DNA of 64,000 bases from Symsagittifera roscoffensis (taxonomy: Eukaryota > Xenacoelomorpha > Acoela > Convolutidae): assembly GCF_963678635.1 (NCBI RefSeq), contig NC_087064.1, positions 81,773,847 to 81,837,846 of the forward strand, written 5' to 3'. The notes under the pieces were generated by a model. It was not told the DNA's origin, made no database searches, and saw only the letters and a program-made list of their open reading frames with translations. Below are positions 24,367 to 33,401 of the stretch, piece by piece. Made by a program: the position numbers and the translations under genes. Within the stretch, counting starts at the first letter, position 1, and each line of letters starts with the position of its first letter.

Positions 24367-25457
24367 TCAATTAGCATCGCTTGCACCTGATGATCCGCTT
24401 CTTTCGCGACTTCTAGTCCGCATTCTTTCTTTTTCTGAAGAAGGGCTCCGTCTACCTTTTGGACTCTCATCGGCTCTTCCTGTTTTTGGACTGGGACTTC
24501 TTGCTTCCTTTTTAGGACTGTGCTTTCTACGTTCTACAGGGCTTCGACTCCTGGACTCTTTCCTGGGCTTGCGCTCTTTTAAACTTGGACTTCTACGCCT
24601 GGCTTTCGGAGACGGACTTCGTCGAGGCCTTGGACTCCGTTCAGGTCTGGGACTTGGGCTCCTTCGAGGCACCGGACTTCGACGGTCACCTCCTCGACGA
24701 TCGTCAACTTCTCGTCCACGAGATCTCTCTCGTCTGCCTCTCGAATGACTTCGATCTCTCCGATGACTGCCTCCACTTCTTCGGTCGGATCGTGATCTCG
24801 ATCGACGTCTCTCGCGGCTGCGAGTTCGTGAACGTCGTCTTTTAATGTCTCGGTCGCGGCTCCTAGACCTGCAATATATATTATCATTCTCCATTTATAG
24901 TCAAAGTACCAAATTCAGCCTTTCCATGCAGTTTATCGCAAACTTCAGAAAACCTATGTGTTACAGTTAAATTTTCAAAATTAATCAGATAAGTGAAATT
25001 GAATGATTGAGCTACCTCCTAGCAGCAATTGACGCTCTACTGGGCATTTTACATTTATTAGCAAACAGAAGAAAAACAGAAGCCCATCTTGTAAAATTGC
25101 ATACCGTTTGCTTTTGCCGTCTCTGTCATACAAGGCCGACCGACACTCGCTTGCAAAGTGCCCCCTCTTTCCACACTTGTGACAGTCATCATCATACTTG
25201 CCCCTGTCACCCTGTCTTGCCCACTCTATAATCATATTCCTCCCCAACAGCTCCCTTCTGTGCTCTTTTCGCATCGCCTCTTTCGCATCTTCTCGCTCGT
25301 AGAAATCAACAAAAGCATATGCCACTGCAACCCCTACTTTGACATCACACCTTATAAGTCGACCGTATCTTTCGAACACTTCTCGTAAGTCTGACTCACG
25401 TGTCTTTTTGTTCAGTCTGCCCACAAAAAGCTGGTTGTCGGAACCAGTATTGGCCAT
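24367..25457 (-). CDS. SR splicing factor, RRM + CCHC knuckle + RS domain
   Basis: Two coding exons, 25457-25105 and 24868-24367, join across a GTATGC donor and a TTGCAG acceptor to give 284 residues. The N-terminus is an RNA-recognition motif (LFVGRL near residue 10, YAFVDFYE as RNP1). A CX2CX4HX4C zinc knuckle (DDCHKCGKRGHFASEC) follows, and the second exon is an arginine/serine-rich tail ending ASDAN. This order is that of SRSF7/9G8-type SR proteins, nuclear factors that bind exonic enhancers and recruit the spliceosome. I chose the ATG at 25457 because the RRM starts directly after it. An in-frame start further upstream lies beyond a likely 5'-UTR acceptor at 25463. A paralogue lies about 5 kb away on the same strand. 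Confidence 0.9.
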
Positions 25458-26099
25458 GAGACCTGAAAAGTATCTGAACTGTGCAGTCGAATGATAGCAA
25501 AAATGCGACACCTGAAAAAATCATTTGCCCATTCGAAATTAAAAGGCAGATACTTGATGATAAAAACAATAGCTACTAAAACAAATGACGACACTAAAAT
25601 AATAACCTAAGTACTAATGAAAGCTTAGTACTAATTTAGCTTATCACGTGCAAGTAGCATAGAATAAGCCATAGTTTTCATTGCCAATAATTAGATCAAT
25701 TTTTGAAAATCCATCACCACTAGTTTCGCACCACTTGCGATACATCAAGTATAGGGTTTAAGAAAGAATCACGCTCAAAAATAGCTCAAAAGGACTTGGA
25801 GCTCCATAGAAGGAACAAGAAAAGCGAAACATTACAAAAAGAAGGAAAAAAAGTTTTTCAAAAGATCCCAATGGAATTAATTTCGAGCATTGGACACTTT
25901 GCTGCAAAAATCTTCTCAATCTCCAAAACACCACCAAAGTTTTAAGGAAACAAAACAATGAGTAAAACCAACACAATCGTCAGCAAAAAAAAACTATTAC
26001 ACAGAGGCGAAGCAATGCAAAAAATTCTGAAAAAAATTGTTCATGGTTTTATAGAAGAAATTCATAAATAGCCTAAAAAGAATTGAAAATCAATTACCA

Positions 26100-26696
26100 A
26101 GCGCCGACTAATTTTTTGTCAGAACCTGTTTGAGCCGGAAACAAAACACTTGTCATAAGAACTTCATTAAGTTTAAAAATTCAATTTGAAACATATAATC
26201 GCATGCGAATATATTTGCCCTCGAAATTATGGAATAAAAATTAACTGACCCGATACAAACTGAAACTGTTTAAATAAAAAAACTAGAAAAAAAGTAAAAA
26301 AACATCAGATTTGGTAATTTTACACATAACTGAAATTTCAGTTGTAGTAAACAATGCTCAAATTGGAACTAAATACCTGCTCTAGAAAGTAAACCAATAA
26401 AAACCCTATCAGATAAAAAAACGGCATTTAAAAAAAACGGAAAATGGACGAACAGAAACTAGGACTAAAACTACGAACACGAAAAAAATTTAGACATTTT
26501 AGAAAAAAAAATTACTACCTGAAACTGGGTTCACCAAACTACTAGTTAAATTATAGTAATTTCATTTGAATTTTCCAGAAACTGAGCTTGTCAGAAGAAG
26601 TCCAGGAGATATGAAATGAGTCTTGTGGCAAAGTTGTTTACGGGAAAAAAGTCTAGTACCCGATTGCAATACCCTTGGTTATCGCAAGGGTAATCG
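26100..26696 (+). repeat. ~1-kb dispersed repeat family, copy B
   Basis: This copy is collinear with 11690-12676. It ends with AGTTGTTTACGGG, AGTCTAGTACCCGATTGCA and a hairpin ACCCTTGG-TTATC-GCAAGGGT. The retained order of weakly conserved blocks supports common descent. Confidence 0.55.
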
Positions 26697-26899
26697 AACT
26701 TCTAAAATATCTATACAGTTATTAGATTTCTAGAAAAAGCCTTGACCAGTAGGTACTAATAGCCAGAGATTAAACGTCAACAAATTTTAAGAATTTGAGC
26801 CTGTCCGCCGCAGAGCAGCATCTCAAATTATTCGAGTGATTTCGTTGAAAAAGTTGTTAAACCGAATAGGCTTCATTGTTCAGACCATTGAAAATGGGG

Positions 26900-27540
26900 A
26901 GGAACTTTGTATTTGGGTCTGTTTTAGTTTTTTTCTTTATGTTTTCCACGCAAAATCAGGTACCACAAATAATGATTGGACTGGATTGAGTGATATACCA
27001 TATCAAAGCCCTTACAGTCGTGATTCGAACCACATTTGAACATTTCATATAAGTTTTCCCAGTGTCGAAAAAAACTGTTTGAAAACTGGATTCTTATTTC
27101 GAGCGAATAAAGCGAGCAGTATTATTTGAATTTCAACGCTTACAATAGCTTAATTTAAAACGTGACAATTTTATTTTACTTGGTTATCTTTAGTTTACTT
27201 TGAGTATTTTAGCGCCTTTTTGGACTCAAAATTTTCAAAAATTCAAAAAACTGCAAAATTTGTTTTTTGATTATTTTTTTTTCGATTTTCTAGTAATTTT
27301 TCTACAAATATGTTTTTTAATTTGCTTATTTTAGTATGCCTGTCGAATATACCTGATCCCCGGTTTTCTGCTCAGTTCTTTTTATCACACCACGTCGAAA
27401 AAAAACGACAAAAATTTGAAAAAACATTGTCGTATTTTTTTAAGACTATGGTCGAAACATTGTGCTATTTGCACAGTAGCCGGCTATCCTTGTTCCGATT
27501 TGATAACGCTTGCTAATCGCAAGCGTTATCATTTCTAAAA
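26900..27540 (+). repeat. ~600-bp dispersed repeat, copy with terminal hairpin
   Basis: The block is collinear with 62050-62640. Shared landmarks include GTTTTCCACGCAAAA, TACCACA, GAGTGATAT, CCCTTACA, GTGATTCG, CTGTCGAATAT and CAGTA/CAGCTATC. This copy ends in a 13-bp perfect stem (27501-27513 with 27519-27531) around the loop TAATC. Part of the family also lies inverted at about 15040-15230. Confidence 0.6.
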
Positions 27541-28769
27541 AGATAAAATTTGCAACCGCTCAGACTGCGGTAATAATTATTTTCAAAGGATAGCAATTAA
27601 CTATTTATTTTGTGAAGTTAACCAAAGTTCAAACAGAACTGAAGAATCTCCGCAAAAGTATTCACTCTTCGCAAAAGCTCCGAAAAACTTGGACCAATTT
27701 CTTCGACACTAAGATAATTTTTTCAAGTTTAAACTGATTTCATATTTCCTCTTTGGGAGCTTTCTTTGAAGTAACAGAAATCAGCCCATCCTACATCATA
27801 GTTCTTTCTATTCTTTTCGCGATGAATTAGACCGCGACGAAAAAATTAGGCCGTCATTCTAGTAGTTGGGATTCTTACCAGATCTTCACAAAGGCGAAGC
27901 GTAAAAACAGCAAGAAAAAAACTAGCTCTAATGTACTTACACAGAGGCGAGACTGCACTTCCTAATTCTACAAAATTCGAGTCTTGACCATTAGGTGCAC
28001 CTTCCAAACACCAGCCATCAATAAAGCGGATAAAACAAAGATTAGTGCACAGATAAACAAATCAATGGTTCGTCTTAAGAAATGTCTAAAAATAATCACT
28101 AGCGTTGAACAAGCATTCAGAACCATTTACCGAGCGGCAATTAAGCCAACAACACTTGGGTAGGGCTGTTGAACTGAAAAAAAGACAAAATTTTGAGCTA
28201 ATTTGTTAAGCAAACAATATTATGCAAAAAAACATCTCTTTAAACGCCGCAATATAAGGAGACTAAGCCGATCAGTCGAAATTAATTTGCCAAAAAAAAA
28301 CAATGAAAAAAAATAATGGAGTTAAAGTTTAACAAATCACAAGAACAACTTTCAAGCACAGCAAAATTGCTAAGATCAGAAGAAAGCTCTTGAAAAGTAC
28401 GCCGAAAAAAAAACAGACAAGGATATTGCAGGAATATATCAATAGGACTTCCAAATACAAAACAAATCTTTAAATGAAAACAAATAGTCTGTGATGTTGC
28501 ATCTCAACTGACAAAAATAAACGGGTCGACAAAAATTTTTCCGAAGACTGAGTTTCGGGCTTGCATATAGTACAGACAGATACCGCCTCGTCCAAGAACT
28601 GGACATCATTTCTGTAATATATGTAGAGAAACAGACGCCGAGCTTGAACTGACCAGTTTTTTATTATTTGATTCGATGATTTTATTTGACATGCTGTTTG
28701 AAGGAAAAAAAACAAGCAACCATGAAAAATGATCAATTAAAATGAAGGGATAGCAGAAAGAGAATGTCC

Positions 28770-28974
28770 CACGTTTCGCCCCCACACACATTTCGCCCCT
28801 CTTAAATCTAGTGGCACATTTCGCCCCTAATAAATTCACACATTTGTTCCTCGCACGTTTCAGCCCTTACTTATTACACAGTTAATTAACGCCGCTTTCT
28901 TAATGTACGTTTTAGGGGCGAAATGTGCCAGTAATTTTTGAGGGGGCGAAATGTGTGAGGGGCGAAACGTGCGA
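28770..28974. mobile_element. Foldback element built from GGGGCGAAATGTG motifs
   Basis: On the left, CACGTTTCGCCCC, CACATTTCGCCCC and GGCACATTTCGCCCC occur in order. On the right their reverse complements GGGGCGAAATGTGCC, GGGGCGAAATGTGTG and GGGGCGAAACGTGCG appear in mirrored order. The element is about 205 bp with no coding capacity. GC-rich motifs in this AT-rich setting set it apart from neighbouring DNA. Confidence 0.75.
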
Positions 28975-29519
28975 ATACCCAGAAAGAGGGCCTCGGTAAG
29001 TTTGATCATTTTTGTAAGTTTCGGTAAGTTTGATGTTTGTTTTCACAAAACGGAAAAATTAGGAAAGTGCTTTTTCATTGACAAAAAAATTAATAAATTG
29101 GTGAACATCCAAGTGCCAGAAAACATTCAACAAATAATTTTTCGGTTTTTTCTGATGATTACTTATGATCAGTTTTACATTGCTTTACCATGAAGTAATC
29201 AAAAAACGAGTATCAGTGTTCTCATGTGAGGTGATCGAAACAAAAACAATTCAACGGTTGGGTTAAAATGCTTGGCAATTCCCGGAGTATCAAAAGTTCA
29301 GCTCATCGACAGGAAAAAAAAGCTGCTGCAAATAAGGACAACGGATAAATAATCGGAAAAAAGTTTGAAAGTTAGTCTTTTGTGTAAAAAAAAAACATTC
29401 ATTTTGTCATAAGAAAAACGAAACAACCTACGATATTTTTAAGGTTTCTTGAATTGACTTAGATTCCAAAGCCAGTCAATATAAAAACGCGCCGCGTACT
29501 TGTCTTAGAGCAATTATGA

Positions 29520-30023
29520 ATGGAATCCAAACAATTCAATCGGATCGTGACTGGGCTGGGTTCACGGCCGGCTGGGTTTGGGTTAACCATCACGTCCCTG
29601 TTCGTTCGTGTATGGTCAAAATTACAGCAGTGCATGGCCATTCTTGGAGCACGGGTAAAAAGCCAGATGGGTGACATGACCTGGAAGGCTCTGTTCCCAA
29701 GAGGGCGCCGTGATCGCGACAGCAGGGTACGGGTATATCATAGCGACGGGTATAAAAGGGTGGTCTTAAGGGTTCAGGGGTTCACCGTGAGACCATTGGG
29801 CACTGGGTTTCGTGTTCAAAAGATCTCGGCCAAGCGGGCACTTTTGTGGTTCGATTTGGGCGGGGTTGGATCAGCATGGGCAACGACGATCATTAATCAG
29901 GGTTTAACTGGCGAAAGCGGAGTCCTAAAAACAATCAATATTTCAATCAAGTTGCCTCCTGAACTACTCGAAAGTGACAAAAACTATATTCAAAAGGAAA
30001 TGAACATTAACAAAAAATGGTGA
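29520..30023 (+). other. GC-richer island with a 167-codon open frame, unidentified
   Basis: This stretch is visibly richer in G and C than its surroundings and stays open for 167 codons on the plus strand. The translation shows no domain or motif that I recognise. It overlaps the probable 3' flank of the minus-strand SR gene. It could be a captured or repetitive sequence, or an unconserved open frame due to base composition. I do not assign it as a gene. Confidence 0.3.
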
Positions 30024-30116
30024 TTTACCAAAAACAGCATGGCTTGAGTCTTTTGACTTTTTAACAGCCAAATTAGCTTCTTATTCTTGCCCACGACTGT
30101 TAGTGCAGATAAATAT

Positions 30117-30929
30117 TTAACTTGCATCATTCGATCGTGACTTGGATCGTTTGGCATCTTTGGGGGATGCAGTTTCCTCGACCGTACCTGGTATAGGCTC
30201 AGCAGATGAGTCCCCGTTTTCATGCTTGGACCCAGTTTCACTACGCGTTCGGCTTCTTGTACGACTGTGTGACTCACGGCTCTGTTTTGGACTAGTCGTT
30301 CGTTCTTTCTCTCCGTTTGCTTCGCTTTTTGCACTTCCTGACCTTTCTCGTTTTTCTTCTCGTTTGCTTTCTCGTCTCTCGCGCTTCTTTCGACGTGGCG
30401 TCCGTGATCGATCTCTGTCTGGTGACCTTGAATCTCTGTCACGTATGGGTGAACTGTGACTTCTGCGTCGGCGACGAGAACTTCGTCTTTCTGAGGATCG
30501 TCGCCGTCTTCTGTCATCGTATGATCTTGAACGCGATCTCCTGCGTCTGTCCCGTGATCTTGATCTCGAACGCCGGCGACTTGCACCACCTCTGCAGTCT
30601 CTTGAATGATGCCCAAGACCTCCACATTTCCAGCAAGAATCACTGGATCTGTCCAAGCGTCCGGCACGCCTCTTCACTCCTGGTCCTTCATCATCTTTCG
30701 CCCACTCAACGACAATTTTCTTTGTGTGGTATTCACGCCCATTTTCCCGCCTTATAGCATCGTCGGCATCTCGTCTGTCAAAATAGTTTACAAATGCAAA
30801 TCCCATTTCGACGCCAATCCGAACATCACAACGAGACATTTCGCCATATCGAGAGAATATTGAGCGAACTTCACGTTCTGAGGTGTTTTTGCTGAGGCGA
30901 CCGACGAATAAACGCCCGTCACCACCCAT
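30117..30929 (-). CDS. SR splicing factor paralogue, RRM + CCHC knuckle + RS domain
   Basis: The 270-residue protein is encoded in one uninterrupted exon. It starts MGGDGRLFVGRL at the RNP2 of an RRM, has RNP1-like MGFAFVNYFD, and then a zinc knuckle SCWKCGGLGHHSRDC. A long tail of RS/SR repeats follows with an acidic interruption near the end, finishing SNDAS. The architecture is that of SRSF7-type splicing regulators. A TTTTCAG acceptor lies 6 bp upstream of the ATG, so a non-coding first exon is likely. It differs from its paralogue at 24.4-25.5 kb in lacking the intron between knuckle and RS tail, which suggests duplication followed by intron loss or gain. Confidence 0.9.
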   Translation of the reverse strand: MGGDGRLFVGRLSKNTSEREVRSIFSRYGEMSRCDVRIGVEMGFAFVNYFDRRDADDAIRRENGREYHTKKIVVEWAKDDEGPGVKRRAGRLDRSSDSCWKCGGLGHHSRDCRGGASRRRSRSRSRDRRRRSRSRSYDDRRRRRSSERRSSRRRRRSHSSPIRDRDSRSPDRDRSRTPRRKKRERRESKREEKRERSGSAKSEANGEKERTTSPKQSRESHSRTRSRTRSETGSKHENGDSSAEPIPGTVEETASPKDAKRSKSRSNDAS

Positions 30930-31260
30930 ACTATCTGAAAATTTTACAAATGATCAAAACCAATTCAACTGTAACAAAATCTCAGAGCAGCTTCATAAAC
31001 ATATTGAAAAACCATTAAGAAGCCTACTTAGATATCAATATCATGAATCAATTTGCTGAATTCGAACTGAGTTGAAAAATCCCAGTAACCAAAAGTCCAC
31101 ATTCAATGCTCAAAAAAGCCTCATGGTTTCGACTAGCTAACCAATGATCCGCGCTGTAAAAAATTTGAAAAGAATGCTGTCAGAGTCATTGAATTAAATG
31201 CACCATATGGGATTAAAATTCCAACGACAAATCAAATGACATTCAAGAGGAAAGTCCAGT
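30930..31260. other. Intergenic between the SR gene and RPS3A
   Basis: About 330 bp that must hold the promoter or 5' exon of the SR gene and the 3' end of RPS3A. No canonical AATAAA signal is seen downstream of the RPS3A stop on the minus strand. Nothing else is recognised. Confidence 0.5.
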
Positions 31261-32274
31261 CTAAACAGATTGTAAGACTGGGGGCTCAGCTCCGCCCAGA
31301 TTCACAGCACCCTCTACTTCCATCTTTTCAGTAGCTCCTCCAGCGACGTCCTTTTCCATTATCTGACTGTGCAGTTCCATCAGTTTGCTGGGATCATAAG
31401 CAGGTCTTCGAGTAACCTAAACAGTTTAAGACGTTCTTACGCGTATGTTTCCTTCAAATAGTTTAAGCCAAATAATCTTTTTGTATACATCAGCAAGAAA
31501 TGATGAATAATGCAAGAAGTACTCTGCAACGTTTCTCACCTTTATTTTTCGGATGTGTACATCCTGTAGAGGGTAGACGAACTGACACTCGTGGATGATT
31601 TCCTTGGGAATAGTGTCAGGCAGAATCTTCTTCGCCAGCAAATCCTTCAAAGTGTTTCCTTGGATCTCTCGGTTCATGGCATCAACCATCTTTCGCCTGA
31701 TCTTCTTGATGTGCTGAGCAGAGGCGTAGGAAGTTTTCTTCACCTAAAACAAATCGCAATATGTCACTACAATTCTAGTAGTTGAAATCGTGTGCAGAAA
31801 AAGTTAATCAAACAAACTGTTAACCTGATTAAGAGATTTCTTGGTGAAGCCAATCATAAACATTCGCAGCTCGTATCCATCAGAGGTCTTAGCCTTGGTC
31901 ACAGCCTCGATCAAAGTCTGCCACTTTCGCACCATGGAGCAAAGCTTGTCTCTCGTCAAGCACAAACTGTGGAAGTTTGTGAGACAGTTTCGGTCCGAAA
32001 CCTCTTCAACGATGAACTTGATTTTTCGGTGTCCCTGCTCTCCGCTGTCAGTAATATCAGCAATATTGGTTTCGAACACACGGCCCTTCAAGTTCTCGCT
32101 GGACAATTTCAGTCCTTGGCTCTTTGAGGCAATGGTTTTGCAGAACGATCTTGTCTTCACGAAGCCAGGTGCCACAACATCGTACCATTCCTTTTTCAAG
32201 AAAGGATCGACTGGCTTCTTGGATCCCTTCTTCTTGCCTCCTTTAGATAATCCCTTATTCTTTCCGACGGCCAT
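31261..32274 (-). CDS. rps3a: 40S ribosomal protein S3A (eS1)
   Basis: Coding exons are 32274-31825, 31743-31540 and 31416-31261, joined through GT-AG introns of 81 and 123 bp. The start MAVGKNKGLSKGGKKKGSKK is the typical basic eS1 N-terminus. KEWYDVVAPG, CLTNFH, LTRDKLCSMVRKWQTLIEA and GFTKKS follow in exon 1. KKTSYASAQHIKKIRRKM and YPLQDVHIRKIK are in exon 2, and the protein ends AEPPVLQSV as in animal orthologues. It is a structural protein of the small ribosomal subunit. The length of about 269 residues matches the family. Two pseudogene fragments of this gene lie near 60 kb. Confidence 0.97.
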
Positions 32275-32297
32275 TTTTGAGAAATCAGAATGTTTGA

Positions 32298-32692
32298 TCT
32301 GAAAAAAAAAACATTTCATTCATTTCGAAATGAAGCGTATGCACATTGCTAAAATATCATGATGCACAAAATCATGAATCGTCAGATAAATTTGCACTTA
32401 TCCCATGCAACTCTTCCATAGGCTGCCACTATATCTTTTAGCAAACAAGTTCAGACAGACAAAACAATTTAAAGAGCAATGGACCTACACCAGTCGACAG
32501 AATTAAACAAAAATTCAAGTTTTTACGCTCTAAACTGCCTGTGTGCAAGATCCAATTTGGACAACATTTCCTAAGAGCATATAGACCAGAGCTAATCTCT
32601 ATGGAACTATCAATATTTGGTTTGAATGACTTACCAATGTAACCCGGGTCTGAATATGCCAGTTTTCCTCATCTGCACTAACCGTGAAAAAG
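32298..32692 (-). promoter_or_regulatory. RPS3A 5'-UTR intron, non-coding exon and TOP-like start
   Basis: A TTTTTTCAG acceptor lies 24 bp upstream of the RPS3A ATG. On the same strand a GTAAGT donor at 32634 ends a short non-coding exon whose probable start is the C at 32692, followed by TTTTTC. A C followed by pyrimidines at the cap site is the 5'-TOP feature that puts ribosomal protein mRNAs under growth-dependent translational control. The exact start is inferred from sequence alone. Confidence 0.6.
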
Positions 32693-33401
32693 TAAGAAAC
32701 ATCCGAGTTCAGTAAAGTTTTCACACTAATTATTTCAATTTCTCGCTGAGAATGTTTCACGTCGCATATTTTTTCTATTCCGCTTATTCTAGAAAGAATT
32801 CACTGCGATGAAAAACTGAGTACAGATGAGGAAAACTAGTATTTCAAGACCCAGAATACTTTGGTTAAGTCATTGAAAAGAAGTATTGATAATTTCATAA
32901 AGGGTACCTCTGATCATTTGCTCTTCGTCTTTGTAAACATTTCACTGAATTTCATAGGAACTGTTGTCCAAATTGGACCTAGAGAACAGGCAATTTACAG
33001 AGCAGATCTTGAACTTGCGCTTAATTTTGTCCACTAGCGTATTTAGGAAAATTTCTCAATGCACAAAACTAATTTCCCTAAAGAACTCATGCCTCAAGGT
33101 TGCTCGAAAAAGCTGCAAGCAAAACTCTGACAAATGGAAAACATTGATCTTTTTAACAAATAAAAAAAAGGTAAATTATAAAAGGGGGCCTTCCGTTTAG
33201 GTACGGTGGTGCACAAGCTGGATAGGGCCCATACCAGCATTATGCAAATACATCAATAAACAATATTGCATGAATTAAGTCAAGTCAGCATTTAATTTTT
33301 TGAGAAAAGAATGGTAAATTACCTTGTCTGAACAGTAACAGGAAAACAGTAAGAGGATGACGTACAAAACGGGTGGAAACAGGAAACCGCGTCGGGAAGG
33401 A
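32693..33401. other. RPS3A promoter side and 3' flank of a retroelement
   Basis: No gene is seen. A 19-base motif around TTTTCCTCATCTG occurs at 32660 and in inverted orientation at about 32820, on either side of the inferred RPS3A start. From about 33180 upward the sequence is probably the 3' untranslated part of the neighbouring minus-strand retroelement, including a GGGGGCC...TACGGTGGTGCAC stretch. Confidence 0.45.

Larger units (their letters stand above)
25458..30116. other. Intergenic region between the two SR genes, mostly repeats
   Basis: No gene is supported apart from a doubtful open frame at 29520. The region includes copy B of the 1-kb hairpin-ended repeat (26100-26696), copy B of a 600-bp repeat (about 26900-27540), a long hairpin at 27501-27531, a GGGGCGAAATGTG foldback at 28770-28974 and a GC-richer island around 29520-29900. 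Confidence 0.55.

Noticed and set aside
24353-24845. Plus-strand frames rich in Leu, Arg and Ser over the first SR gene, and other frames at 24579-24887
   Set aside because: The repetitive RS codons keep other frames open; only the frame that joins the RRM exon is coherent.
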